Below are positions 36,590 through 48,200 of a DNA stretch of 64,000 nt, piece by piece. The first letter of the stretch is position 1, and every line of letters begins with the position of its first letter. This DNA comes from Motacilla alba alba (Eukaryota > Chordata > Aves > Passeriformes > Motacillidae). A program made the position numbers and the translations under genes. The stretch covers positions 9,544,149 to 9,608,148 of the forward strand of contig NC_052027.1 in the NCBI RefSeq assembly GCF_015832195.1, given 5' to 3'. The notes under the pieces were generated by a model that saw only the letters and a program-made list of their open reading frames with translations, was not told the DNA's origin and made no database searches.

Positions 36590-36627
36590 CTCCCAGATTT
36601 GACACCAACTCCCAGATTTGACACCAG
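36590..36627 (+). repeat. Tandem duplication, 2 x 19 bp
   Basis: CTCCCAGATTTGACACCAA (36590-36608) is followed directly by CTCCCAGATTTGACACCAG (36609-36627). The two units differ only in the last base. This is a recent-looking slippage duplication and could vary in copy number between individuals. Confidence 0.95.
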
Positions 36628-38389
36628 CTGTTGCTCCCAGCTGTTCTGTGTTTGTGCTATAGAAGTGTGTTTCTATTTTGTCAGCTTTAGATGTGTTTCT
36701 CCCACAAAGGTTCCTGCCCTGCACTGTAAGCATTTCTGAAAAGATTTTGTCCCTACTGTGTATCCCCTAGTAAAACTTTTTCTTGCAAGTGGTTGTGGAA
36801 TGGAGCCCTGGGTTCATGCTTTTATGTGACTCTAGGGAAAAATGGCAATTTCTACAGAAGGATTTGACTGTACAACAATTGTAAGGGAAAAAAAACAGAA
36901 ATTAAGTGGCCAACATTTTGTATCAACAGACGTTTGCTCAAGTTGAAAACAATTTGTTCAAATGATTTGCATTTAAGGTGGGATTTGGGGCATGCACAGA
37001 GCTTCAAGTACCTTTCCCCATCCATCTGCTCCTTCTGTGCTCTGTGGCATCTGTGAGCCTTTCTGTAGGAGCTGCAGAAACTTCAGTTCAGTGTGTGGCC
37101 AGCCTGGTGAGCTACCACAACTTCCTTAGCTATGGTAAAGTTCTGGTGGTTTTCTTCCTGTCCCTGCTGGACTCTGTCTTGGAGCTGTTTTATCAGCACT
37201 AGATTGTTCTTGTGATTTCCTTGCTCCTCACCTGCATCCCCTTCTCTCTCCAGCCCCACTGCTGTGCTCCTTTGTTTTTTTTTTTTCTTTTAATAGCTTG
37301 TTTGATGTGTGTTCTCGGTGGCACAGGAATAATCCCAAAGTGCTTTGTCCTACTAAATGCTGGGGCTCAGCCTGGAACATTTGCAGAACTGGCACTCCAT
37401 CTCCAAGAACTGAGCCTGAAGGGTGTTGTATTAGTGTGAAACAGGCAAAACGGGGAAGCAGAGTGCTGTGGAGTCAAAACTTCAGTACCCAGGCTGGAAG
37501 GCACAGAGTCGGTAGTGCTGAGTAGTGTGAGTGCTATCAGCTTGATGCATTTATTTTGCCCATGAAGATCAACTTGCTGGAGGTGCCTGAAAGCAGAACT
37601 TTTACTGGCTGTGCTGAAGAAGTGAATATTAACATGAAATCCGGGATTTCCAGTGGGCTCCATGGAAATGACATACTTAAATCACTGTAAATGGTGGCAT
37701 TTAGTTCCCTCCGGGGATACTCGGAAAGCCCTACCCTGCAAATGCGAATCGATTGCAGCTTTGTGAAGAGAAGTGTGATAAAGGGGTTTGAAAAGCTCAC
37801 TGAGGGATGAGAGGCCTCTGCAGAAGGGGATCTGTGCGTTTAGGAGCTGAAATGCTGTCTGAATCAGCAACTGGATGGATTGGAATGGTTTCAGGGGTCA
37901 GTGCCCAAAGAAATATTTTCAATAAGACATTGATAAACCTTTATTAAACCTAGACTGAGGCCACCCTGTACTGTGTGAGACAGTGAACGAAAGAGACTCA
38001 TGATAAAAGGTTTGCATTAGTATTGGTAGTTATGTTTGGGCAAGGGGTTTTTTTTTGGCCTTACTTAAAGGGAAAAGTAGTTCAGGAGGTGTCTGTGAAA
38101 TGACAAAAGAGGCACTTGGGACATTTTCCTTTTGCATGAATTTTCAAAACAAAACACCTGAAGCTAGAAAAGCTTTTCCCTCACTAGTGTCCCATGAAAC
38201 TCAGAATTTGCTTTCAAGTGAAAACAGCTGCAAACACACATGGAGAAGGAGAGGGCAAAATGCTGCTTTGATGGAGTTAACAAGCATGTGGAGCAGGGTG
38301 CTCAGTTGGTAAAGCCTGCTTGGGTTTTTCAAAGACATTAAGTTCCTGCAGGAGATGTTTAAGGAAACGAAGCAGCAGTAGAAAAGAGA
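36628..38389. other. Non-coding DNA, no gene seen
   Basis: Contains a T12 run at 37275-37286 and only random open frames. The last 60 bases may already belong to the LINE fragment that follows, since GGTTTTTCAAAGACATTAAG loosely recalls it. Confidence 0.6.
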
Positions 38390-39145
38390 AGGAGGGTTTT
38401 AGAAGAATAGTTGGTTAAATGAAGATGAACAGACAGTGCAAGTAAATGCATTTTCCTGGTGGAGAGAAGTCACCAGCAGAATACTGCAAGGTCTCATGCT
38501 GAGACCTGGTGTCTTTCAAATAGGAATCAGAGACTTGAAAAAGGAATAATAAAAAAAAAAGAAATAAGTTTTGGCAACACACCGAATTATTTGGGGTGGT
38601 AAAGACAGGCAAAGTGCAAGGATGTGCAGAAGGATATTCTGAAACAGAATGATGGGATGCTAAAATGACAGATGAATTTCAGGGTAGAAATATGTGAAGT
38701 GATGCACATAAAAGTAATTCTGCACGTACATAAGGCAATGAGCTGTGAGATGCCAGCAGGCTCTGGGGGCTTGAGGTTCTGGGTTATAATGTCGAGCTCA
38801 GTGGTAGTATTGGCTCAGCGCTCAGCAGTGATGAAAACCAAATTGAACATTAGAAGTTATTAGCAAAGGCAGTGGGAAGAAAACATGCTGCAGCTATGTG
38901 AGCTTGTGTTTGCACTGCCTCCTCCTCTTTATCTCCTGGCTCTAGAACAAACCAAGCAAACTGCAAAGAGGTTCAGAGCAGGGTTAAATCAGAGGTATTG
39001 GGTTGTTTTTTTACCAGGAATTTTTAAGGAAACCTGTGTTCCTTAGACTATGAAAGAGAATGGCTAAGGTGAAATACAGCAGCAGTCTGTAAAAACCATC
39101 AGAAGTGGTAAAGGTAAATAGGGAGTGATTTCTATGGTGATCCAT
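38390..39145 (+). mobile_element. Ancient CR1/L3-like LINE fragment with reverse transcriptase remnant
   Basis: A decayed sense-strand piece of a non-LTR retrotransposon ORF2. In order: TGGTTAAATGAAGA near 38410 and GGAGAGAAGTCACCAGC near 38461 lead into a remnant of the GVPQGSVLGP region at 38476-38506. GACTTGAAAAAGGAATAA follows near 38531. The catalytic FADD region is reduced to TTTTGGCAACACACCGAATT at 38569-38588, so the two aspartate codons are gone, and TATTTGGGGTGGTAAAGAC comes next. Then come GTGAAGTGATGCACATAA at 38694-38711, the GCTCAGC..AGCAGTGATGAAAACCAAA stretch at 38813-38842, and ACATTAGAAGTTATTAGCAAAGG. The tail part TGTAAAAACCATCAGAAGTGG and GGTAAATAGGG lies near 39089-39123. 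Frames are broken by stops and indels, so it is dead. The order agrees with the RT C-terminal half of the family. Confidence 0.8.
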
Positions 39146-40887
39146 CTCCATCAGGTGAAGGAAGGCAAGGTTGCACGTTTTGCTGGCAAGAAGGGGGAGT
39201 GCAATTGTAGCAAAGCATGCGAAATAAAGTTCTAATCATGAGTGCTGTGGCCTTTTTGTAAATGTCTAGGAAGCCTTTAATGAAAGGTTAATTGAGTGTT
39301 GGATCGGCAGAAAAGTATCCTGGGAGAGAAAATGGTGAGTACATGACTGGAGACAAATTGATTTGATTTCTGTGCATCACAGTAGGGTGGTAATTCATGC
39401 TGTTCCCTGGCTGGTGTGTCCTGAAATTGCAATGCTGGTGTTCAGCCCTTGGCTGGCTGGCTGTCATGACACAGGTGCCATTTGGCAATATGTGCCGTTC
39501 CTGTGGCTTGGTTTGAGGCTGGAACTTCAGCCCAACGGAGCATGTAGGTCTTGGGAGAAGCATTCTCTGGGAGACCTGGGTGTCTTGCAGACCCAGTTTG
39601 CTGTGGAGATAATTAGCTCCATCCACCTTGTTGAAATGTGTTCAGTGGGGCTGGGAAGCAGTGGGACTTCACTGGCTTTGCTTCTTGTCACCACCCGTGC
39701 TGTGGCATGCTTACACTGAAGAAGCAAAGCAGATGAGATATGCTTCCAAGCACAGTATCTGGGTTTTATCTCTGTTAATAAAAAGAAAAAAGTTAAAAGG
39801 AAGCTCTGGAAGGGGGAAAAACCTTCAAATTAATTTAATTTTCAATCTGGACAGTTATCTGGAAGAACTCAGTGGTTGTTGCATCAAGCTGAGATCTTTC
39901 TCCTTGCTCAGGGCAAGTGTTACCTTGTCAGAATGAGATGTTTCTGGGATCTGAATGCCTGCCAGTAATAGGGCTGTGGACCACGTCAAGCTTTTTTAAA
40001 GTCTCTTTTATTTCTGGTGTAATTGTCTGCATTTCACAAATTATCTCTGAGGTTGCTACTGTAGTTTTGTGTTACTGGGCTATTTTGGCTGCTGCGTGCT
40101 GTTTTGGCTGCTGCTCACCCAGGTACAGGTCTGCTCTCTCTACCAGGGAGGGTTCTTGACAGTGAGGGTCAAGTAGAGTTGAGTTGGGTCAAAACTCACC
40201 AGGCAGATGCCAGGTATTATTTAGAACATTATACCTGGTGTTTTGGGCATGGTAGAGACATCTGCATTGGTTCTTGTATGTGCTTAGGACGTATTGCTGC
40301 CCTGAGAATAAATGAGTATTTTAATGAGCAGAGTTTGTCTGCTCACCTAAGCATTAGACTGAATGCATGTTCAGTGCATCTGACTTTGTACAAGGCTGAG
40401 ACTATAACTGCTCTCCCATTAGGCTTCAGCTCTTTGGACATGTCCCTGGCTGCTGTTAGCTTTCTCTCCCCCAGAATTACTTTGGTGATGTGAGAAGGGG
40501 TGAGCAAGAGGACTTGACCTGTGTTTTTGTGACACTCTTTTTCAACACATCAACCTTCATTCAGACTTCAAGCTACTACTTTTTGTTGACTGTTTGCCTC
40601 TGTTTTTCTAACCTCGAAATTTTAGATAATTTTAAGTACTAGTATCTGTTAGAAATGCACATGTTACTCTCCACTCTTTCTCATTCATTAGTTCCCATGA
40701 GATCCTGTGTTAACTGCAAGCCAAAAAATTTAGCCTTGGAAAGGCAAAAAGAGCTTTCCAAGGAGTAGCTGGGGTAGCTGGTGGGGAGCACTGTAGTCAC
40801 AATACTCCCAAACTAAGTTGACTTCTGCTCTCTGAGAAAAAGCACAACATAACTTTCTTTGTCAGGCCAAATTTGTAAACTAGAACA
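39146..40887. other. Non-coding DNA, no gene seen
   Basis: The LINE may continue weakly for some tens of bases, but I lose the match. Open frames at 39363-39719 and 40104-40493 show no recognisable protein content. Confidence 0.6.
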
Positions 40888-40905
40888 TTTTTTTTTTTTT
40901 TTTTT
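40888..40905 (+). repeat. T18 run between inverted TAGAAC/GTTCTA words
   Basis: CTAGAACA precedes and GTTCTAAG follows, so a 6-bp inverted repeat flanks the homopolymer. It is probably a simple repeat; no transposon body is seen. Confidence 0.9.
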
Positions 40906-42433
40906 GTTCTAAGGTTTGTCTGCTATTGGCTTTTTCTGAATTGGTGTAGTGAAAAAATGTAATAGGGAAAATAAGCTGATAATTATAGGCTGAATAAATT
41001 CTCTCTAAATCTGAGAATTAATAAATCCAGGACAAAGAGTCGAGGAAAATAAGATTTGCAATATCTTATAATAACCCACTGGCCTGGTGATGTGAATATG
41101 ATACTGCAAAGGAAGACATTTAACAGTGAGCTCTTACATGCTCAATAGGGCATTTGCACCAGCAAAGTCATGTTCTCTCTTGTGTGCTGCTGCTTGTGGA
41201 CCAGCGGTGTTTCCTAAATGAAAACCTACATATGTTAGAAGAGGTCACAAATGTCCTAGACTTTGCTAAGTTCTCTGCTTTGAAAGAAAAGCCCTGGAAA
41301 AATGCATGACATCTGAAATGGTGCAATTTTTAAAGGATGCTCCACTAGTTCCCTGATGAACAGCCAGAGTGAAGTCCCTCCTGGTGCAGGCAGGTGAAAG
41401 TGAGCAGGATGAACCCTGATGAATGTAAATTGAGCTTTGAGCCACCTTGCTCTTGTGGAAGTCCCCATGCTCTGTGTCATCCTGAGGCTCTTGGATTGCA
41501 GACTGGAGGGGCTACCATGGCTCTCCTGAGCTCAGAGCGTGTGGATGGGACTGTGCTGTCACACAGGCTGCCATGGGCCCCTCTGTGTTTGAAAGCATGT
41601 TTTCCTCCCTATCAACACCAGCACAGACTCATGAGCTGGCACTATTAGCATGTGTGTTTTCCTCTCACACAGTGCAAGAATAATTATCCTCTCTCAGCAG
41701 TGTGACTGTTTCTGTTCCCTCTGATTTATGGAGGCAAAGAACTCATTTGAGAGGATGAGTCAGAAGTAATTGAGCTCCAGGGGGCTGTATTTCATGGTTT
41801 CTACTCTCTTTATTTTTGCCCTGTACTGCACCTCATGGTTACCAATTCTTTGGCCTTGCAGGGAACGTCAATAAGGCTGAGGAACGAGCTCAGGTCTTGG
41901 TGGATGTTTAGAAACCAACCTGATTCTGTAAATCAAGAATGTAACACAGTCACAATCTTTCAAGCTTTGTAATGTTATCATGAATATAAGATGATTCGTA
42001 GTTGGCTATTCCCAAATACTTGGCACCTTCTGTAAAATGCAGGATGGGTGCAAAAGCTGCTCTGCAGGGAATTCCACATGCAGCTGGTGCTGGAGGGGGT
42101 TTGGCAGCTGGTGAGCTGCAGGGACTGGTGCTGGGTTTAGCTGCAGAACACAAATTAAACAGGATTGCTAGGTGTAACTAAAGCTCCTGGAAAGACAGAA
42201 TCCAGGGAAAGCTTTAGAGAAGTGCTTGTGCTTCTGCAGGGAAGCCAAAGTCATGTGAGTCAGTTTGTGTGTGAGTACCCCGCTGGTGCTTGAGTCGTGC
42301 AGACAGATCCCAGGCAATCAGGGGTTGATGGCATGGCCTGGGCAAAGGTGGTATACAGAGTCATCACTTGCTGAACTGATGGAAGCAATAGATGGGCAGC
42401 AGATGTATTTTGCACGTTACTGGTAAAGGTTTG
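40906..42433. other. Non-coding DNA, no gene seen
   Basis: About 40940-41100 is AT-rich with GATAATTATAGG and GAATTAATAAATCC words and might be regulatory. The rest is ordinary. No exon was recognised. Confidence 0.55.
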
Positions 42434-42437
42434 TGGG
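42434..42437. repeat. Target site duplication TGGG, left copy
   Basis: TGGG lies immediately left of the LTR start TGTTAAAA and is repeated at 43271-43274, immediately right of the LTR end CTCACA. A 4-bp duplication is typical of gammaretrovirus-like (ERV1) integrases. A 4-base match can also arise by chance. Confidence 0.5.
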
Positions 42438-42485
42438 TGTTAAAAATAAGAAGCTTGACTAGGCCAATATTCAAGCAGCAATCAA

Positions 42486-42491
42486 TTTATT
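42486..42491 (-). promoter_or_regulatory. LTR polyadenylation signal AATAAA (minus strand)
   Basis: The + strand TTTATT reads AATAAA on the minus strand, within AATTAATAAATTG. It sits about 95 bases downstream of the LTR TATA box, the spacing expected for an R region. Confidence 0.6.
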
Positions 42492-42580
42492 AATTAATGT
42501 GGTAAAGTATGAGCAAAACAGCGCTGGGTACAGTGGGGGAAGTTTTCCCTCCAACTGCACGCCAATGGTTGGGGCGTACA

Positions 42581-42594
42581 GATATTTATAGGGG
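42581..42594 (-). promoter_or_regulatory. LTR TATA box (minus strand)
   Basis: Minus-strand CCCCTATAAATATC is a good TATA box. Transcription would start about 25-30 bases further on, near 42555. This is what orients the LTR. Confidence 0.55.
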
Positions 42595-43270
42595 TGCACA
42601 TAAGCTTTTTTCAGCAGTTTCTATTCCTAATTTTTACGTCACAATTCTATACACTATTGTGAGTTTGTTTTTCTCAGGATGTACCCCAGAAAGGAGTATC
42701 CCCAGATGGTGGGGTCCGACTTCCGAAAGAAGAAAGAGGTCTTCCAGCTGGTGCGGTCCAGACTCCAGATGTGGGCCCACCTTTTAATTGCAAAGACTAT
42801 AAATCTCATAGCAGTGATGTCCAGCTTCCCTTGGTCGAAGCTATCAATCCTTGGGTTGATGTTCATCTTCCTTTCTCAAGCTGCTTTTTACTGTTTTGCT
42901 AAGGTGTTGAGATAAGCATATTTCCTTTACATATATTCTAAACTTATATTTTCAAAGTTCCTTACTACAAGCAATATTCCAAAATTATACTTCAAAAGGT
43001 TATTATTGCAAAGCTGTTTAATCCTTAGCTACGTGCAAAAAGTTCCTGTCCAGTAGCAACATCCTTAAAGCTTTATTTTAGATGCTATAAAAGTTAATTG
43101 CAAACAAAGGATAAGTTCAAAGGCCTTCTTCCATGCTTTACTCCCTCAGTTATTTTTTTTTTGGAATTCATCCTTTAATTGTCCTATGATCAGTTTCCAT
43201 ACATATCACAATCATAAGCACACATGCTGCCTGTGTGTACCTGACACGAAACACAGCTTTGTATCTCACA

Positions 43271-43274
43271 TGGG
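43271..43274. repeat. Target site duplication TGGG, right copy
   Basis: Matches 42434-42437 on the other side of the LTR. Confidence 0.5.
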
Positions 43275-45176
43275 CTTGACCTCTGCGTGATATTTTGAGA
43301 AGGTTTTTGAGTGCCACAGTGGTTGAGTCTCAAGGCAGCATTGAAAGACCTGCTATGGTCTGAGCTGCTGGCTGACCAGCTGGCAGCAAAGGATTTTTAT
43401 TGCCCTCTTGAAATAATTCCAGTCCTCTTGTGGTGGTGAGTGAGGCACTGGTGTTCACAGTGGCCTTAATCTCACAGGCAGGATTTGAATTGAGGAGCCA
43501 AATAATCCTCCCCTACCTTTCTGGAGAGGTGTGGCAACCAGTTAATCTGGAAGCCTTGGGTAGTGCAATTCAAGTTGGGATGTCTGCTTTTTTTTGCTGT
43601 TTTGGTTTCTCCTTCTTGTCTGTGTATTCTTTTTTTAAGTTCAAAATTTTTCCTGTGGAAGTGCTCTGGTGACAGGAAAGAGTGAGATGGCTCATGAGGT
43701 GCCCTGTCCCCCTGTGATTTGGTTTGATGCCTTTGCCATTGGCTGAAAAATCTGCCAAATTCAGTTGCTGTATTCTCCCAACTTGGGAGTGACTGATAAA
43801 CTTCTGTACAAGCTGCAGTGACTGATGACTCTGCTTTTGCATTTCCATTTCTATTTACAGTTTAATTTATCTCTCTCTCTGCCAAGTGCTTCTTGAGAAC
43901 ACTTCAGTGGCTTTTTCCTTCAAGTGTAGCAAAACCAAACAAAAGAGCCTGATGTTTCTTTGCTGGACTGAATAAGTCACTGTTATGATTGATAATGGTG
44001 AAACTGGTTTATAATTTATATAAACAGTGATGTACATCATTAAAAACAAAGCAGGCAAACTCCAAGTCCACTGTGGATCTGATTGCTTTGAACAGCAGAT
44101 GATCTCTGGGGAGCTCAGAGTGGGAGTTCTAGTTCCAAGGGCTCTTTGAAGCATTGTAAGAAGTAATCAGGAAAACTGAGGTGATGGATCAACAATTCAT
44201 TGATTTATATATGCCTCTGATGGGTGGAATTGTCTGTTGCAAATGGGCTTTGCTAGCTTTTAGCCAGTAATCCCTTGGTTGTTCCCCTCTGCCTATTTCT
44301 GCTAAACAGCATGCACTGTCTCAGAATTAATCCCATTAGTTAATTACAGTCTTCTTTTCTCTGTGGCTTCTTTAGTTGGCAGATCCAAACTGTGAATGGT
44401 AGCATGGGTGGCATGGTATTTGTTTTTTTTCTGTGCTGTGGTCAACTCAGATTTGGGGTGTGGATGCTTTTGGGAATTAAACTGAAAACAGAAGTGTTAT
44501 GGACTCTTCAGCATTTTTCTCAGGTGCACATACTTGTGCTGTTTGTCTGCAAGAAGAGTTTTAGGAAGGATTTGAAAATGCAATAAAGATCTGGTTACAG
44601 CTGAACTTAAGGAACGTGAAAGCCAGGACTTGTGGAAAGTTTTCAGGTGAAGCTGCCAGCCTCTCTAGGACATGTTTTGCAAACTGAATTTTCCTGGGAA
44701 GGTACTTAAGGTTTGCCATGCCCATGTGCTCTGTCTCTGGTGTGCATCTGGGCGATGCAATGCATCCAGGTGCTCACTGTGGCAAAGCCATTCTTAGGGT
44801 GAAGGTGATGCCTGATGCTTTTCCCTCAGGGCAATGAAAACCTTGATCTGTCTGTTCACCTACCTGGTGGCCTTTCAATCTGACCTTTAAAATCGTGTAG
44901 TGTCCTGCCATGTACACCTCTCATGGATAGAAAAAGTTGTTTCTCTGTTGCAGGTAAAGCTGGTGGTGACTTACTCCAGTCATGCTAAGTTCTAGGGGGA
45001 GATTGAAACCCAAATTCTCTGACCTTTGGGCTATCCTTCATCTCTGAGCTGAATTGTTCTGTGGACAGTTTTGTAAATGCATGGGTTCCTCACTCTGAAG
45101 TGCTTCCTCCCCCACAGATGGAAATACATCCCCATTTCTCTTTGTCACTTTGCAGCTGGAGTACTCAAGGCACCAG
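43275..45176. other. Non-coding DNA, no gene seen
   Basis: No gene or clear repeat. CAGGATTTGAATTGAGGAGCC near 43480 and a similar GATTGAAACCCAAATTC near 45001 recall the end of antisense MIR, but each is too short to call. Confidence 0.6.
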
Positions 45177-45258
45177 GATCACAGAATATCTCAAATTGGA
45201 AGGGACCCATAAGGATCATCAAGTCCAACTCCCTGCTCCTCACATCCAACAATCACTG
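45177..45258 (-). mobile_element. CR1 LINE, 3' tail fragment (antisense)
   Basis: GATCACAGAATATCTCAAATTGG, AGGGACCCATAAGGATCATC and AAGTCCAACTCCCTGCTCC, then CCAACAATCAC, follow the antisense 3' end of a neoavian CR1 subfamily almost word for word. The element is truncated to about 80 bases, as most CR1 copies are. It is better preserved than the copy at 1088-1166 and is the best single clue to a bird source. Confidence 0.9.
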
Positions 45259-48200
45259 TATTAATCAGAGCTTATTTTGTACTTTGCTGCTTTGAACACA
45301 AATATCTCCAAATGGCTTAAAGATGGCATGGTTGAGTAGTCATGTGAAACAACTCCAGCCTTCCAAAAAATCCAAAACACAGGTGGCTGCTAAAAATGAT
45401 GTTGCCTGGAAAATTCTTGTGCTTGATTTACTAAAAACAGTTACTGCTATCAGACATCTCTGTGGCTTATGTCAAGGGATTTTGAAGGTTAGTAGTAGAT
45501 TGCAAGTAAGAGATTATTTTCTTATTGAAGGAAAGTAAGGCTGGTCCCAAGCTACTGGTAAATCATCTTGGTTAGCAAGAGGAGTAGAGGAGGTACAGCA
45601 GAAGGTGTGGAAGCGGTGTTTGCTGTATCAGAGCCTGGAAGGCAGCGTTGTAATTCAGAATTCAGATGGCAGAGTGTAAGATACCAGCTTGCTTTAAATG
45701 TGTTGCAGTCCTGTGGTGTCAAGAGTTTGATGTGTCCCCGGGGGCTTAGCAATGAACAGCCCCATCTCCGTGCCAGACATTGGAATCACAAGGTATGCAG
45801 AAACTTCTCCTCCACAAATCCACAGGGACAGGCTGGGTCCTTCAAGTAAATGGATTGCTTTCAGCGTTCAGGGAAAGCCTCGTGCTGTGTTTGATGGCAC
45901 TGCTGGATAGAAGTGTTCTCATTGCTGTTGGCGCTGCTGCCTCGTTAATGCCGCGTCGCTCCCCTGCCACGGGGATTCGAGGATGATTTAAGTGCCTTTG
46001 CTTTGTCCCTTTGGAGGAAGGGTGAGAATTGCAAGGGAAGCTCTGTCAGGTGCATGGGACCAGTGGAGAACAGGCTGGGGTGGTGTGGTAGAAGGATAGT
46101 AAAGGGGGAGAATGGGTATTAAGGGACTGGCAGCGTGGCTAGGGCTAATCAGCTGCCAGGGCTGCAGGCAGGACAGGCAGCTTCCTTGCCTCTGAGATGT
46201 GCTGTTCTGGGAGATGCTGCTGGACCATGGAGACACTCCAGTACAAGGCATCAGCTTTTGTTAACCCTGACTGGAATCTGTCTTGTCCAAATTTGTGTGT
46301 CTGCACTGATGGCAAAGAGCTGTCACCGTGGGGACAAAGAGCTGTAGAGCTCTGGCCTCCTTGCCCCAGGTAGGGATGAAAGAAAAGGGTAAAGGGGCCT
46401 CACTCTAGGCTTTGGGGGCAAAGTCTGCGGGAACAGTCTCCCGTCAGTGAGGAGCACTGAATCCTGCTGCCTTCTTAACAATGGAGGGCACACTTATGCT
46501 TTTCCAGGAGCACAATTCCATGTGGGAGAAATTTTCTCCCTGACAAAGCCTCTTCTGAAATGAGAACGCCTTGTCACTAATGAGTGCATCAAAGTACATC
46601 AGAGGGCACATGAAAGCAGCACAGCATTTTTAAACCCCTGCCTTGCTATGGTGTAGGGTAAAAGGTCTTTTAAACTTCATTTAAAGTTCTTTTGCTGTTA
46701 AAGATACAGGCTATGGATGCAAATACTCTTTCATCTGATGATACCTGGAGGTGAATGTGTTCTAGATTTTACCTGGAGGGTATTTTGTTGTGTGTTTTAA
46801 TTTGTTATGCTAAGTAATTGCAAAATATCTTGCAAGGTTTGTTGTGGTGCAACCACACAATGATTACATTTCTTCCTTCTTCCCTTCTTGCCATTCTACA
46901 TCACCCTTTTTCTCTCCTCATTAGTGTACATGCAAAATGAATTTAAACAGTTGAGTGGGCAGCTGCTAAACCCGGGAGGCTCCAAATGATTTTCTTCCAG
47001 GGAAAAACCTGAAAGAAACACTTGGGGCTTTTTTTGTCCCAGAATCTTAGGTGGAAAAAGACTTGAAGATACAGTTACTATAGCTATGACTATATATAAT
47101 CTTTGTGGTTTAAATCCTTAAACTGCTATTTTATATCAGGAATGCTGGAATTATTTTTTTCCCCTCCCTCTGTCTTGAAAACAGAATTTTCATTGGTGGG
47201 AGGAATAGGTTTAGGACTGTTCATTCCAGTGCAAACTGAAATTGGGAGCCTTCTCAGCGTATTAGGAGTTGAAGTGCCAAGGCAGGAGATGCAGTCCCCT
47301 CTGGGAAGAGAGCGCTCGTGGAGGGCACAGAGCAGGGTTGGGGTGTCCCTTGTGATTCTCTCCTGCCAGCTCCAAGCCAGGCACAGAGAGGACCTGACCC
47401 TGCTCATGCCCCATCTCCAGCAAGTGTCTGACCCGTTGAGTCGTAGAGGTGCTCAATTATTTTGATGAGCAATTGCCTTTTGACCTGGGAAAGCGTTCTG
47501 CAGACGGATCAGACCCATCAGCCTGATGTGAATCAGCAGCTCTGGCAGAGATCGCTGGCTGTTATTTTGCAGCCCTGCTTTGCCGTGCGAGGTCGTGGAT
47601 GGTGATTTTAATGAGTAGCCCTGAATGAGAGGAGCATTTCTTGCAGTTGACAGGGGCCCCCAGGGCTGAGCTCACTAGCCACCCAGTCCCAAACCCTGGC
47701 TCAGCCTGTTCCCCACCATCCTTGGAGGGGCAAGATTTCCCTGAGGCTGCTCATGTCCTCCAAGGAGCCACTTGTCCATCCTTTCCTCTCATTTTCCTGC
47801 TGATTATACCTTTCATGGGGGTGTCTGTGTTTGTCCCCTGACACCCTGTCTCAAGCAGGATTGTTTTGGGTTTAGTTACTCAGCAGAGCTGGTGTTTCCT
47901 CAGAAGAATTCCCAATGGCTTGTTTCCAGCCTGGTATCTGTGTCCTTTTTATTATTCAAACTGAAATAAATAAATACATGAAAAATGTGTTACTTTAATT
48001 GATATCAGAATATATTTGTTTTTCCCTTAGGAGCAGAAATAAGCAACCAAAATGTCATCTGTAATTTTTTCCATGCATTTCACTGTGAGACCTAGAATAG
48101 TCCTGCAGACCACTCCCCCTTCAAGCTCAGTCCAGCTTTTTCCAATTGCATGTAACGGGATTTCTGCCCTCTTTTCCTCCCTGAGGGCAGTGACTACCCT

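Larger units (their letters stand above)
42438..43270 (-). mobile_element. Solo LTR of an endogenous retrovirus (minus strand)
   Basis: An 833-bp block bounded by TG...CA on both strands and by the 4-bp repeat TGGG. Read on the minus strand it starts TGTGAGATAC. A long U3 leads to a CCCCTATAAATATC TATA box (42581-42594). An AATAAA signal about 95 bases further on (42486-42491) precedes a short U5 ending TTTTTAACA. Its CpG content (such as GGTCCGACTTCCGA) is higher than its surroundings, fitting a younger insertion. Nothing resembling gag, pol or env lies on either side, so it is probably the product of LTR-LTR recombination. The 4-bp duplication hints at class I (ERV1), but the family is not recognised. 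The open frames inside (42509-42787, 42679-42915) are not viral genes. Confidence 0.65.

Noticed and set aside
42509..42915. Open frames inside the LTR
   Set aside because: They lie within LTR sequence on the strand opposite to LTR transcription and have no viral protein content.
43475..43515. CAGGATTTGAATTGAGGAGCC resembling the end of antisense MIR
   Set aside because: It is a single short word without the SINE core upstream.
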